A DNA stretch of 64,000 nt from Pleomorphomonas oryzae DSM 16300 (GCF_000422965.1 NZ_AUHB01000008.1:1-64000), one strand, 5' to 3'; numbered from the stretch's first letter, positions 10,473-20,246 are shown. Numbers and translations are program-made. The notes: generated from the sequence alone by a model not told the origin.

Positions 10473-11369
10473 TCAAGTCCTGCCCGGTGACACCGCGCCA
10501 CCGTCTGTCCAGCTCGGCGGTGCGCCGACCATGTTGCCGATGGTGCCGATGACGCCCGGGTTGCGCCCGAAAGCCTTGCAGGCGGCGTATTTGGGTTCTC
10601 TGCCGAAATAGTTGCCGACCGCCTGCATCGACGGAAGGCTCAGTCCGCCCTGAAACGGCGAAGTGCCGGTAACCAGCAGCGAACTGAAGTCGTCCCCAAA
10701 GGAGCCGGCAAGGGTGTAGGCGTCGCCGTTGTCGGCGATCGGTCCCGGATCGGTCAAAGCATTGGCGCCACGCGCCCAAACCATGGCCGCCCGCTGTTCG
10801 CCGGCAAGATCGGACGCCTCAGCCTCGATGGACAGGCTACCGAGGCCAAAGGGAACGCGCGGCACGGGAACAGGGACTTCCGGCAGCAGCACGACGGACG
10901 CTACCGACGCGCCCTTCGACAGACCAGCGGCAATCTTGCTGGTTGGGGTGGCGTGCGTGACGGTGGCGTGAACTGTGAGATCGGCAGGTTCCCACGGCGG
11001 CACCACCGTGAATCGCTCGCTCAAGCCTTCGCATAGGCTGCGGTCGATGGCGTTGGCCACCAGCCCGCGCTGGTCCGGCGTGAACGGCGCCTCAACAGAA
11101 GTTGCAAAGGCTGTCGGCACGATATTGACCGTCTTGGCCGCCAGGACGTGCGGCTTGTCGACGGAGACGAGCGATCTGGTCAGCAAACCGTCGTCTTTCC
11201 GAAGGTTGGCGTAGGACCGGAGATGGCCGGCTTCGTCGAGCGGTGCGCTGGCGCAGCCGGCAAGGATCAGGCCGGAAGCAAGCAGCAGCATTCGCCTGAC
11301 GATCCGCCGGCCCGGCAAACCCCGTCCATACTCGCAGTCTCGACGATCGTCCGCTCTATTCGTCTTCAT
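10473..11369 (-). CDS. DUF3313 family lipoprotein
   Basis: 298 residues. A basic region (GRRIVRR) and hydrophobic stretch end in the lipobox LILAGC, so it is a lipoprotein anchored in the envelope. The mature part has the DUF3313 pattern, with YANLRKDDGLLTRSLVSV near the start. It closes an RND efflux operon, which suggests an envelope partner of that pump, but this is inferred from position. An alternative GTG start at 11414 would overlap the previous stop by four bases (GTGA). I chose the ATG at 11369. Confidence 0.78.
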   Translation of the reverse strand: MKTNRADDRRDCEYGRGLPGRRIVRRMLLLASGLILAGCASAPLDEAGHLRSYANLRKDDGLLTRSLVSVDKPHVLAAKTVNIVPTAFATSVEAPFTPDQRGLVANAIDRSLCEGLSERFTVVPPWEPADLTVHATVTHATPTSKIAAGLSKGASVASVVLLPEVPVPVPRVPFGLGSLSIEAEASDLAGEQRAAMVWARGANALTDPGPIADNGDAYTLAGSFGDDFSSLLVTGTSPFQGGLSLPSMQAVGNYFGREPKYAACKAFGRNPGVIGTIGNMVGAPPSWTDGGAVSPGRT

Positions 11370-11410
11370 GATCCATGCCTTGTTAGCGATGCAGAACGGG
11401 GACAGCGATT

Positions 11411-11698
11411 TCACCGGCTGTTCCGATCGTCATCGGTCGCACTGGAGGATGGCGCGCCGTGTGCCCTTTCGCTGCGCCGGGCGCAGCGGATCAGGATCAA
11501 AGGAATCGCCGGCAGTAGCAGCAGCGCCACCACAACGCCCACCGTCAGGCCGCCAAGCAGGGCGAAGGGCATCGTCCCCCAGAAGATTTCCAGCGACATC
11601 GGCAGCAGACCGAGAATGCCGGCCAACGCGGTCAGCAAGATCGGCCAATGCGAATCCGATCGACCTTCCTCGTCGTTCTCCGTCTCATGCGCGCTCAT
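11411..11698 (-). CDS. Mini-RND: duplicated C-terminal two-helix fragment of an RND pump
   Basis: 95 residues. Residues about 17-80 (PILLTALAGILGLLPMSLEI, then a glycine-rich helix and a leucine-rich helix) closely copy the last two transmembrane helices of the RND permease immediately upstream. That permease has PILLTALAAILGMLPISMET at the same place. It starts with an ATGA overlap on the permease stop, so it is translated by coupling. It is either a decayed tandem duplicate or a kept accessory membrane peptide. The open frame, coupling and conserved hydrophobicity argue it is still made. Confidence 0.6.
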   Translation of the reverse strand: MSAHETENDEEGRSDSHWPILLTALAGILGLLPMSLEIFWGTMPFALLGGLTVGVVVALLLLPAIPLILIRCARRSERAHGAPSSSATDDDRNSR

Positions 11699-14600
11699 GA
11701 TCCAGCCGCCACTCCGTCGACGGGGGCCTGCGCTTGCTTCTTGCCCGTGCGTCGCAGCTCCCAACGCGTCAGGGCGAAAAGAACCGCCGGCAGCAGGGTC
11801 AGCGTCAGCACGGTGGCCGCCGTCAGGCCACCGATCACCGCAAAGGCCATCGGACCCCAGAAGGTTTCCATGGAGATCGGCAGCATGCCGAGGATGGCGG
11901 CCAGTGCAGTGAGCAGGATCGGCCTGGAACGGTGACGAGCGGCGTGGACTACTGCCTCGCGGGCATCGAGCCCCGACGCCCGGTTGGTCTCCACCTCCTG
12001 GATCAGGATCACCGCGTTGCGGATGATCATGCCGGCCAGAGCGATGACGCCGAGCTGGGCGACGAACCCCATGGCACTGCCCGAGGGCAGCATGGCCGCG
12101 ACGACGCCGATCAGCCCGAACGGCGCCATCAATAATGCGATGGCAGTACGAGAGAAGCTGCGGAGCTGCAGCATCAGCAGGCTCACCATGACGCCGAGCA
12201 TCATCGGCACCACGGCCAGCACCGACTGGTTGCCCTTTTCCGACTCTTCCACCGTGCCGCCGACCGCCACGTCATAGCCTTGCGGCAACCCTGCTCTGAA
12301 CGTCTCGATCGCAGGCTTGAGCTGATTGACCACCGTCGCCGCCTCGGCGCCATCAACCGTATCGGCCTCGACGGTGATGATCGGCTCGCGCTGGCGCCGC
12401 CAGATGATCGGGTCTTCAACGCCATAGGAGAGCGTCGCCACCTGCCTGAGCGGAATGTTGTGACCGTTCGCGCTCTTGATCTGCAGGTTGGCAACCGTGC
12501 CGAGATCGTGCCGCGCCTCCGGCGTGCCCCGCGCCACGACGGGAACAAAGCGATTGCCGTCGCGGATCTGGGTGACCGGTGTGCCGGAGAAGATCACTGC
12601 CAGCGTACTGGCGATATCCTGCGACGACAGGCCGACGGCGCGCGCTTCCGTCTGGTTGACGGCAACCTCGACGGCCTTCTGCGGCTCGCCCGAGGTCAGC
12701 GTCACACCCCGACTGAGCGGGCTGCCAGCGACGATATTGGCAAGCTGCATGGCATAGTCGCGCACCTTGGTGACGTCCGGCCCGGTGACGCGATACTTCA
12801 CCGGCCAGCCGACCGGCGGCCCCAGTTCCAGCTGACTGACGCGCGCCGTGATATCGCGGAAATCGGCCTTGAACGCCGTCTCGAGGCGCGCCTTCAGCGC
12901 GTCTCGCTGCTCGGCATCCTTGGCCACCACGACGATCTGGGAAATATTGTCATTATCGAGCAGCACGTCCATCGGCAGGTAGAAGCGGATGGCGCCCGAG
13001 CCGACATAGGTCGAGAAATGATCGACGTCGGGATCGGCGCGCAGCATCGCTTCGACGCGTCGCGTCGCCCGGTCGGTGGCATCCAGCGAGGCATTCTGCG
13101 GCAGGCTGAGATCGACCAGCAGCTCGGGCCGGTCGGACATTGGGAAGAACTGTTGCTGCAGCAGGCTCGCGCCATAGAGCGACACCCCAAGGAGTGCCAG
13201 AGCGGCAAGGCCCGTCGTCAGGCCATGGTCGAGCAGCCGCTCGACGAGGCCGTGATAGAAGCGGCCGAGACGTCCCTCGCCATGCCCTGCCCCGTCGATC
13301 CGATTCGGCAGAACCCAGGTGCCGATCAGCGGCGAAAACACCACGGCGACAATCCAGGATGCCGTCAGCGAGATCAGCACCACCATGAACAGCGAGTAGC
13401 AATATTCGCCGGCGCTGGAGGCGGCAAAACCCACCGGCAGGAAGCCGGCGATGGTGACCAGCGTGCCGGTCAGCATCGGAAAGGCGGTGGAGTCGTAGGC
13501 GTAGCTGGCGGCCCTTCTTGGCTCCCAGCCCAGTTCGAGACGGGAGACCATCGCCTCGACGGTGATCATCGCATCGTCCACCAGAAGGCCGAGCGCGATG
13601 ATCAGCGCGCCGAGCGAGATGCGCTGCAGGCCGATGCCGAACAACTGCATGCCGACGAAGGTCAGGGCCAGCACAAGGGGAATGGACAGCGTCACGACAA
13701 GGCCGGCGCGCGTGCCGAGCGACAGGAAGGAGACGGCGAGCACGATGACGATCGCCTCCGCCAACACCTTCACGAAGCCACTGACCGCCCCCTCCACCAC
13801 GGTCGACTGGTCAGCCACCAAGTGCACGTCGATGCCATAGGGCAGCTTGGCCTCGATACTGGCCATCCGCGCCTTCAGGGCGGCGCCGAATTGGGTGATG
13901 TTGCCGGTCGGCGCCATGGAAATGGCAAGCCCGAGCGCCTTCTCGCCGTTGCTGCGGAATAGCGGTGACGGGGGATCGGCCGGGCCGCGCGTGATGGTCG
14001 CAAGGTCGGACAGCGGCACGAACCGGTCGCCGATATGCAGCGTCACCGCTCTAAGGCTTTCCTCAGAGGCGAAGGCGCCGCTCACTCGCAACGATACCTT
14101 CTCGTCGGCATAGCGGAGCGTGCCGGCGGGCGTCACGGCGTTCTGGGCGCTGAGCGCCGCCATCACCTGTTCTGGATCGATCCCATAGGTGGCGAGCCTC
14201 GCCGGCAGGAAGCTGACATCGACCTGTTCCTCCTGAGCGCCGATCAGTTGCACCTTGCCGACATCCGGCGTCTCCAGCAGCGCCTTGCGGATTTCGTTCA
14301 CCCGGTCGCGCAGCTCGCGATCGGTGAAGCCCTCGGCGGTGAAGGCGTAGATGGTGCCGAAGGTGTCGCCGAACTCGTCGTTGAAGAACGGCCCGTTGAT
14401 GCCACTTGGCAGCGACGGAGAGAGATCGGCCACCTTTTTTCGCACCTGATACCAGAGGCCTTCCACCTCGGCCGGTGGCGTATCGTCGCGGAGGTTGACC
14501 ATGACCACCGCCTCGCCGGCCCGCGTGTAGCTGTCGAGCCGATCGAGCCAGGGCGTCTCCTCCAGCTTCTCCTCGATCTTGTCGGTGAGAAGGTTGGCGG

Positions 14601-14814
14601 TGTCGGTCACCGTGGCGCCCGGCCACGCGGCCGAGACCACCATGGTCTTGATGGTGAATGGCGGGTCCTCGTTGCGGCCAAGGTGGAGATAGCTCCAAAC
14701 ACCGGCGGCCATGGTCATGAGCATCAGGAAGACGACCAAGGTCTGCTGCTGCAGCGCCCAGGCCGACAGATTGAAATGGCGATCGGCGCGCTCGTTGTGC
14801 GGCATGTCAGTCAT
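11695..14814 (-). CDS. RND efflux permease (HAE1-type)
   Basis: 1039 residues, a normal length. One transmembrane helix lies near residues 17-36, followed by a periplasmic pore domain, helices about 335-540, a second periplasmic domain, and helices about 860-1020. The proton-relay Asp pair is visible in GLLVDDAMITVEAM. It exports small molecules across the envelope with the adaptor encoded just upstream. The adaptor stop and permease start overlap by four bases (ATGA). No outer-membrane channel gene is in the operon, so it would borrow a TolC-like partner. Confidence 0.94.
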   Translation of the reverse strand: MTDMPHNERADRHFNLSAWALQQQTLVVFLMLMTMAAGVWSYLHLGRNEDPPFTIKTMVVSAAWPGATVTDTANLLTDKIEEKLEETPWLDRLDSYTRAGEAVVMVNLRDDTPPAEVEGLWYQVRKKVADLSPSLPSGINGPFFNDEFGDTFGTIYAFTAEGFTDRELRDRVNEIRKALLETPDVGKVQLIGAQEEQVDVSFLPARLATYGIDPEQVMAALSAQNAVTPAGTLRYADEKVSLRVSGAFASEESLRAVTLHIGDRFVPLSDLATITRGPADPPSPLFRSNGEKALGLAISMAPTGNITQFGAALKARMASIEAKLPYGIDVHLVADQSTVVEGAVSGFVKVLAEAIVIVLAVSFLSLGTRAGLVVTLSIPLVLALTFVGMQLFGIGLQRISLGALIIALGLLVDDAMITVEAMVSRLELGWEPRRAASYAYDSTAFPMLTGTLVTIAGFLPVGFAASSAGEYCYSLFMVVLISLTASWIVAVVFSPLIGTWVLPNRIDGAGHGEGRLGRFYHGLVERLLDHGLTTGLAALALLGVSLYGASLLQQQFFPMSDRPELLVDLSLPQNASLDATDRATRRVEAMLRADPDVDHFSTYVGSGAIRFYLPMDVLLDNDNISQIVVVAKDAEQRDALKARLETAFKADFRDITARVSQLELGPPVGWPVKYRVTGPDVTKVRDYAMQLANIVAGSPLSRGVTLTSGEPQKAVEVAVNQTEARAVGLSSQDIASTLAVIFSGTPVTQIRDGNRFVPVVARGTPEARHDLGTVANLQIKSANGHNIPLRQVATLSYGVEDPIIWRRQREPIITVEADTVDGAEAATVVNQLKPAIETFRAGLPQGYDVAVGGTVEESEKGNQSVLAVVPMMLGVMVSLLMLQLRSFSRTAIALLMAPFGLIGVVAAMLPSGSAMGFVAQLGVIALAGMIIRNAVILIQEVETNRASGLDAREAVVHAARHRSRPILLTALAAILGMLPISMETFWGPMAFAVIGGLTAATVLTLTLLPAVLFALTRWELRRTGKKQAQAPVDGVAAGS

Positions 14815-15902
14815 TGCGCGCTCTCGTCCAGGGAAACAGTCTGACCGGGCCGAAGCTTGCTGACGCCGGCAACGACGACACGCTCGCCGGCATCGACACC
14901 GACGGAAATCAGAGCGTCCTTCTCGCTGTAGCGTTCGACGGTCACCGTCTTCAGCGACAGCTTGCCGGTGGCGGCATCGACGACGAAGACGGCCGGCTTA
15001 CCGTCGGCGGCACTGATGGCGACAGCCGGAAGGGCGATCACTGGAATGCCGGGCGAGGCGATCGCTCCGGTCACCGTGGCGCCCAGCGCCATTGCATCCG
15101 GTGCATCGGCAAGACCCACCTTGACCCGATAGGAACGGGTGGCGTCGTCGGCTGAGGGGCTGATCTCTCGCACCCTGCCCGTGGTCGACACGGCAGGGTC
15201 AGAGAGCAGCGAAACGCGCACCTCGACATCCGATGAGATGCTGTTGATCACGCTTTCGGCCACATCGAAGGTGGCGTCCTTCTCCGTGTCGGAGGCGACG
15301 CGAACCACCATCTGCCCAGCGCCGACCACCTGCCCGGCATTGGCGCCGACGGCGGTGACGACACCGGATAGGCTCGCTCTCAGGTCGGCATAATCGAGCT
15401 TGTTACGGGCGCTCGCCAGCGTCGCCGTTGCCGCGTCGTGCTTGGCGACCGCCGCCTTCCAGTCGGACTCGGCCGATTCCACACTCACCTTGGCGACGAT
15501 CTGCCGGTCGAACAGCCAGCGCTGGCGCTCGAGATTGCTTTGGGAAATGGTTTGCGCGGCGGCCGAACTGGCGACGTCCGCCTCGGCGGCCTTCAACTCG
15601 TTGGCGATGTCACTGGGGTCGATGGAGGCAATCAGGTCTCCCTTCGCAACCCGCGTGCCCACGTCAACAACGCGGCGCAGAAGCCGGCCGGATACCTGGA
15701 AGCCGATGTCCGTCTCAAGGCGCGGCGTCACCGCGCCGGTCTGCGTCATGGTCTGACGCGCGTCGACCCGCTCGGCGGCGATGGTACGTACCGGCCTCGG
15801 TGCTTCTGGAGCAACCGACTTTTTCTCGCAGGCAGCAAGAAGGCAAAGCAACAAGGCGAGAGAGACCCCCCGCACGAAGACAGATCGCATCATTCGGAAC
15901 AT
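14811..15902 (-). CDS. RND efflux periplasmic adaptor (membrane fusion protein)
   Basis: 363 residues. The N-terminal hydrophobic segment ends in the lipobox LLAAC (Cys near residue 25), so it is a lipid-anchored periplasmic adaptor. Then come a barrel-sandwich half (TGAVTPRLETDIGFQVSGRL), a helical hairpin (about 95-165), the second lipoyl half (ADLRASLSGVV) and a C-terminal beta domain. It links the RND permease to an outer-membrane channel. It is second in the operon, five bases after the tetR stop. Confidence 0.92.
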   Translation of the reverse strand: MFRMMRSVFVRGVSLALLLCLLAACEKKSVAPEAPRPVRTIAAERVDARQTMTQTGAVTPRLETDIGFQVSGRLLRRVVDVGTRVAKGDLIASIDPSDIANELKAAEADVASSAAAQTISQSNLERQRWLFDRQIVAKVSVESAESDWKAAVAKHDAATATLASARNKLDYADLRASLSGVVTAVGANAGQVVGAGQMVVRVASDTEKDATFDVAESVINSISSDVEVRVSLLSDPAVSTTGRVREISPSADDATRSYRVKVGLADAPDAMALGATVTGAIASPGIPVIALPAVAISAADGKPAVFVVDAATGKLSLKTVTVERYSEKDALISVGVDAGERVVVAGVSKLRPGQTVSLDESAQ

Positions 15903-15907
15903 CCGGG

Positions 15908-16507
15908 TTAGGCAAGACCGGCGAGCGTGGTTTGCGCCGCGAGATCGGCAAGGGCGGCGACATCTCCGAAATCCATCGGATCGATGTTTTCGGCGAGCGT
16001 CAGGACGCCGTGGACGCTGGCCCAGAGAATTTGCGCGGCAGTGTCCGGCGCCATTGGCTTCAGTAAACCGGCCTCGATGGCGACCGCGACCTGGTCGCGA
16101 AAGATGTGGAATGGCGCGAAGAGCGTGGCACTCCTGCCAAACTCACCGAGCTCGCCGTGGTCGTTCTCAAGGAACATGGTGCGAAAGCGTGGGCGATCCT
16201 CGAGGGCGAACGCGACGTAGGCACGAGCCATTTGCAGCAGGCAATTGCGCGGATCGGCAACGTCTCCGGCGATCCGCGACAGCTCCGAGTACAGCGCGCC
16301 AATCGACTCCGACCAATAAGCCACCATCAGCGCATGCTTCGTCGGGAAATAACGGTAGAGCGCACCGGCGGTCAGTCCGACCTCCTTGGCGAGCTGCCGC
16401 ATGGAGAAAGCGGCATAGCCACTCTCCGCCACCAGTTTGGCCATCGCAGCCAGCAGGCGGACACGCGTCGCATCGAGATCTTCATCGGACAAAGGGGGAC
16501 GTGGCAT
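15908..16507 (-). CDS. TetR/AcrR repressor of the RND operon
   Basis: 199 residues. The helix-turn-helix is at about 30-50 (MRQLAKEVGLTAGALYRYF), the standard TetR form, followed by a helical ligand domain with a TetR_C-type segment. It is the first gene of its own operon, just upstream of adaptor and pump, so autoregulation and drug-responsive derepression are likely. A large composite palindrome lies just before its start. Confidence 0.9.
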   Translation of the reverse strand: MPRPPLSDEDLDATRVRLLAAMAKLVAESGYAAFSMRQLAKEVGLTAGALYRYFPTKHALMVAYWSESIGALYSELSRIAGDVADPRNCLLQMARAYVAFALEDRPRFRTMFLENDHGELGEFGRSATLFAPFHIFRDQVAVAIEAGLLKPMAPDTAAQILWASVHGVLTLAENIDPMDFGDVAALADLAAQTTLAGLA

Positions 16508-16511
16508 CGGC

Positions 16512-16558
16512 GCCTCTTTCGCTATACGCGTTCAATAAACGCGTTCACGAAAAGAGGC
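16512..16558. promoter_or_regulatory. Composite palindrome, likely TetR operator
   Basis: The outer arms GCCTCTTTCG (16512-16521) and CGAAAAGAGGC (16548-16558) are inverted. Between them are two direct copies of ACGCGTTCA at 16526-16534 and 16539-16547, 13 bp apart. The element ends five bases before the tetR ATG and would overlap the promoter. It is the natural binding site for the repressor, though not proven. Confidence 0.6.
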
Positions 16559-16610
16559 AAGAGGCTCCGGTGCCCATTTTTGCGATGGTTAAGAAGATGG
16601 AGAGAGCCAC

Positions 16611-17306
16611 CTATCCTTGCAGGATATCCGCCAGCGAGGCGTTGCTTTCCTCGGTCTCCGACAGGTCGAGCTCGGCCTCGATTTCCTTGAGGTGGTCGAT
16701 CATCAGCGCCTTGGCGCGCACGGCGTCGCCGCTGACGATGGCGTCGGTGATGAGGCGGTGATGATCGACGCCGCAGAAATGGACGCGGTGGCGGCGGTAG
16801 AGCAGGATGGTCAGCGAGGTGCGAGCCACCAGCTCGCGCAGCAGACTGTAGTAGAGCTCATGGTCGGCCATTTCGGCCACCAACAGGTGATATTCGCCCG
16901 ACAGGCGGATGGCTGCCCTGTGATCGCCGCGCGCTTCGGCATCGGCCTCGGCGGTGAGCTGATCGTCAAGGCGCACCCTCCAGGTTTCCGACCGCGCCTT
17001 AACCGCCCGCTCAACGATCGCCCCCTCGATCAGGCAGCGCGCCTCGAAGGTCTCACGCGCTTCGCGCGGCGACGGACTGGCAACGAAGGCGCCCCGGTTC
17101 TTCTCGATGTCGACAATGCCCTCGTGGGCCAGTTGCTGCAGCGCCGCCCGCACCAGCGTGCGCGAGGCGTCGTAGACCTGGCCGATCTCGTCTTCGCCGA
17201 GCTTGGTGCCCGGTAGCAGCCGATGCTCCAGGATGGCCATCAGCAGGCCGTTGCGGATGCGGGAAACCCGGTCGGGTGTGCCGGTCGACGACGTATCTGT
17301 TGCCAT
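16611..17306 (-). CDS. GntR-family regulator (FCD ligand domain)
   Basis: 231 residues. The winged helix at about 12-75 contains GEDEIGQVYDASRTLVRAAL and LAHEGIVDIEKNRGAFV. The C-terminal FCD helical domain (about 80-215) holds metal-binding-type residues E..H..H (YHLLVAEMADHELY, FCGVDHHRLITDAI). Such regulators sense small carboxylates or amino compounds. It is divergent from the ABC importer and is its likely controller. The ATG at 17306 is preferred over upstream frames because homologues start close to the helix-turn-helix. Confidence 0.88.
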   Translation of the reverse strand: MATDTSSTGTPDRVSRIRNGLLMAILEHRLLPGTKLGEDEIGQVYDASRTLVRAALQQLAHEGIVDIEKNRGAFVASPSPREARETFEARCLIEGAIVERAVKARSETWRVRLDDQLTAEADAEARGDHRAAIRLSGEYHLLVAEMADHELYYSLLRELVARTSLTILLYRRHRVHFCGVDHHRLITDAIVSGDAVRAKALMIDHLKEIEAELDLSETEESNASLADILQG

Positions 17307-17390
17307 GATTCCTGACACGTGGAGGGCCGCAGCGACGCGGCGAGAAGCCCCTATCGTAGCCAAGGAAATTGCATCCCTCAAAGGATAATT

Positions 17391-17400
17391 TTGTATACGA
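17391..17400. promoter_or_regulatory. Possible GntR operator
   Basis: TTGTATACGA centres on the palindrome GTATAC, the usual core of FCD-type GntR sites. It lies in the 296-base divergent region between the regulator and the ABC operon. It is short, so chance occurrence cannot be excluded. Confidence 0.35.
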
Positions 17401-17602
17401 TCAATTTTCTTATGTATTCAATATGCCAGAAAATCGGGCGGAATTTACGAATGTGACCAAATTCTAGTCAAACTACGTATGCACGCCCGGCGCCGACAAA
17501 ACATTGATATGAAATGGTTTTTTAAGAAGCCCCTCACAAATCCCTCTGGCACGGCTCTTGCGAAATCGTAAACGCCGCTCCGCAGACCAGCCAGGGGGTC
17601 AG

Positions 17603-18586
17603 ATGCCGAATCCAGCCGCGCTCGAATTGGTGGCGCTGTCCAAGCGCTACGGCGCGACCACCGCCGTGGACACCATCAACCTGCGCATCGCCGCCGGCAC
17701 CTATTGCTGCCTTCTGGGACCTTCCGGCTGTGGCAAGTCGTCGACCCTGCGCATGATCGCCGGCCACGAGGCGGCCAGCGACGGCGACATCATCCTCGGC
17801 AATCAGAACGTCACCGACCTGCCGCCGGCCCGGCGCGGCACGGCCATGATGTTCCAGTCCTACGCGCTGTTTCCCCACCTCACCGCGCTCGATAATGTGG
17901 CCTTCGCGCTCAAAATGCGCGGCGTCGACAAGATAACGCGGCGCGGCAAGGCCGGCGAGCTGCTCGAACTCGTCGCCATGACGCCCTATGCCGGCCGCCT
18001 TCCGACCCAGCTGTCCGGCGGCCAGCAGCAGCGCGTGGCGCTCGCCCGTGCCCTGATCACCGAGCCGCAGATCCTGCTGCTCGACGAACCGCTGTCGGCG
18101 CTCGACCCCTTCCTGCGCATCAAGATGCGCGCCGAGCTGAAGCGCCTGCAGCGCGAACTCGGCATCACCTTCATCCACGTCACCCATGGCCAGGAAGAGG
18201 CCATGGCGCTGGCCGATCTCGTGGTGCTGATGAACGGCGGCCGGATCGAGCAGATGGGCAGCCCGCGCGAGGTGTTCAACCGGCCACGCACCGCCTTCGT
18301 CGCTCGCTTCATCGGCGGCCACAACGTGATCGAGGCCGGTAGCGGCGCCATCGCCGTGCGCGCCGACAAACTGGCGCTGTGCCCCGGCCAGACCGAGCCG
18401 GGCATCGCCGGCACCGTCACAGATGTCGAATACCAGGGCACCTTCGTACAGGTCGTCCTCAAGACCGAGGCCGGCGAAGAACTGATCGCCCACCTCGGCG
18501 AGGCGGCCTTCGACGCAGCGCCGGTCACTGTCGGCGACAGCGTCATCGCCACCTGGGACGACACCCAGGCGCATGTCCTTGAGTAA
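17603..18586 (+). CDS. ABC transporter ATP-binding protein, spermidine/putrescine type
   Basis: 327 residues. Walker A is GPSGCGKSS (about 38), the Q loop QSYALFPHL, the signature LSGGQQQRVALARAL, Walker B ILLLDEPLSALD and the switch His in VTHGQEEAM. A C-terminal TOBE-like domain (about 235-325) is present. It is the cytoplasmic motor of the importer encoded by the next genes. A GGGGG ribosome site lies before the ATG at 17603. The downstream substrate-binding protein starts 161 bases after its stop. Confidence 0.93.
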   Translation: MPNPAALELVALSKRYGATTAVDTINLRIAAGTYCCLLGPSGCGKSSTLRMIAGHEAASDGDIILGNQNVTDLPPARRGTAMMFQSYALFPHLTALDNVAFALKMRGVDKITRRGKAGELLELVAMTPYAGRLPTQLSGGQQQRVALARALITEPQILLLDEPLSALDPFLRIKMRAELKRLQRELGITFIHVTHGQEEAMALADLVVLMNGGRIEQMGSPREVFNRPRTAFVARFIGGHNVIEAGSGAIAVRADKLALCPGQTEPGIAGTVTDVEYQGTFVQVVLKTEAGEELIAHLGEAAFDAAPVTVGDSVIATWDDTQAHVLE

Positions 18587-18747
18587 CGAGTCAGGCGGCC
18601 GCTGCCGCCTGGCAGGAATTCCCTTTTCGTAAGAACAGCAACGGCTTGCGGATCAGGGATCGGGCTACCGCGGCTCAGGGATTAGCCGCTGGATGGACCG
18701 CCATCGCCGACCTCCGAGGAGGCGGCCCAAAGGGGAGAACACGAACT

Positions 18748-20043
18748 ATGTCTGAGACCACGACCACGCTTTCCGCCGGCCTCAGCCGCCGGTCGCTGCT
18801 CAAGGGCGCCGCCGGCGTCGCCGGCCTTGCCGCCGGCTCGGGCGTCATCACCGGCTTTCCCTATATCAAGGCCTCGGAAGAGAAGGTGCTGCGCTACCTC
18901 GGTACCGCCGTCAACGAAGGCGATGCCATTTCCAAGAAGTGCTTTGAGGATACTGGCATCAAGATCCAGTACATCACCGCCACCACCGACGACGTGACCA
19001 AGCGCGTGATGACCCAGCCCAACAGCTTCGACGTGCTCGACACCGAGTATTTCAGCCTGAAGAAGCTGGTGCCCTCCAACAACATCCTGCCGCTCGACGC
19101 CAAGAAGATCAAAGAGTTCGACAACATCACGCCGGTGTTCACCAAGGGCGAGCTGCCCAACGGCAAGAAGATCGGCAACCAGGGCACGGCGCCGTGGAAG
19201 GTGCTCTACCTCGAAGGCCCCGATTCCGACGTCTTCGCCACGTCGCCGACCGAGTGGGTCACCCTCATCCCCACCGTCTACAACGCCGACACGCTGGGCA
19301 TCCGCCCCGACCTGATCAAGCGGCCAATTTCGAGCTGGGCCGAGCTGCTCAACCCCGAATTCAAGGGCAAGGCGTCGATCCTCAACATCCCCTCGATCGG
19401 CATCATGGACGCCGCCATGGTGATCGAGGCGACCGGCCAGTACAAGTATCCCGACAAGGGCAACATGACCAAGGCCGAGATCGACCTGACCATGAAGATC
19501 ATGACGGAAGCCAAGAAGGCCGGCCAGTTCCGCGCCTTCTGGAAGGACTTCAACGAAAGCGTCAACCTGATGAGCTCGGGCGAGACCGTCATCCAGTCCA
19601 TGTGGTCGCCGGCCGTCACCAAGGTCCGCTCCATGGGCATTCCTTGCGTGTTCCAGCCGCTGAAGGAAGGCTATCGCTCCTGGGCCTCGGGCTTCTGCAT
19701 GTCCAAGGGCGTCAAGGGCCAGAAGCAGGAATGGGCCTACGAGTTCATCAACTGGTTCCTGTCGGGCTTTGCCGGCGGCTACCTCAATCGCCAGGGCTAC
19801 TATTCGGCTGTCCTCTCCACGGCCAAGGCCAACATGGAGCCCTACGAGTGGGCCTATTGGATGGAAGGCAAGCCGGCCGAAAAGGACATCAAGGGTCCCG
19901 ACGGCACGCTGCTCGAAAAGGCCGGCGCCGTGCGCGATGGCGGCTCCTATGAAGACCGCATGGGCAACGTCGCCTGCTGGAACTCCATCATGGACGAGAA
20001 CGACTACATGGTTCGCAAATGGAACGAGTTCATCGCCGCATAG
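18748..20043 (+). CDS. Tat-exported substrate-binding protein, spermidine/putrescine ABC importer type
   Basis: 431 residues. The N-terminus has a twin-arginine signal (SRRSLLKGAAGVAGLAAGSG), so it is exported folded. The mature protein is of the PotD/extracellular binding family 1 kind, longer than PotD (about 350). The true ligand is unknown. The neighbouring racemase-like and FCD-regulator genes point to an amino-acid-, hydantoin- or polyamine-like compound. An AGGGGAG ribosome site precedes the ATG at 18748. Confidence 0.88.
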   Translation: MSETTTTLSAGLSRRSLLKGAAGVAGLAAGSGVITGFPYIKASEEKVLRYLGTAVNEGDAISKKCFEDTGIKIQYITATTDDVTKRVMTQPNSFDVLDTEYFSLKKLVPSNNILPLDAKKIKEFDNITPVFTKGELPNGKKIGNQGTAPWKVLYLEGPDSDVFATSPTEWVTLIPTVYNADTLGIRPDLIKRPISSWAELLNPEFKGKASILNIPSIGIMDAAMVIEATGQYKYPDKGNMTKAEIDLTMKIMTEAKKAGQFRAFWKDFNESVNLMSSGETVIQSMWSPAVTKVRSMGIPCVFQPLKEGYRSWASGFCMSKGVKGQKQEWAYEFINWFLSGFAGGYLNRQGYYSAVLSTAKANMEPYEWAYWMEGKPAEKDIKGPDGTLLEKAGAVRDGGSYEDRMGNVACWNSIMDENDYMVRKWNEFIAA

Positions 20044-20202
20044 CCTGACCCGAAACTCTACTGGGGCGGGCATCTAGCTTCGAGTTCTGCGCTTCCGGTG
20101 CTCACGGGCCTTAAGCCCGCTCCGCTCCGGTTCTCGAACTCATCGCCATCTGCCGCGCCCCAGCGAGTTTCAAGCCAGGCTCTGACGTCGCGATACCAGC
20201 TT

Positions 20203-20227
20203 GGTTCCTCCCCGCTTGGGAGGAACC
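20203..20227 (+). repeat. Perfect 10-bp hairpin between binding-protein and permease genes
   Basis: GGTTCCTCCC (20203-20212) pairs fully with GGGAGGAACC (20218-20227) around the loop CGCTT, with no U-run. Hairpins at this position in ABC operons commonly protect the abundant binding-protein mRNA and damp permease expression. That role is inferred here. Confidence 0.7.
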
Positions 20228-20246
20228 ACCCCGGCAAATCCTTTCA

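Noticed and set aside
12280-13962. Long plus-strand open frame of 560 codons opposite the RND permease
   Set aside because: It is antisense to a full-length pump with intact motifs and is rich in His/Arg/Gln/Asp as expected from a GC-rich shadow. No domain is recognisable.
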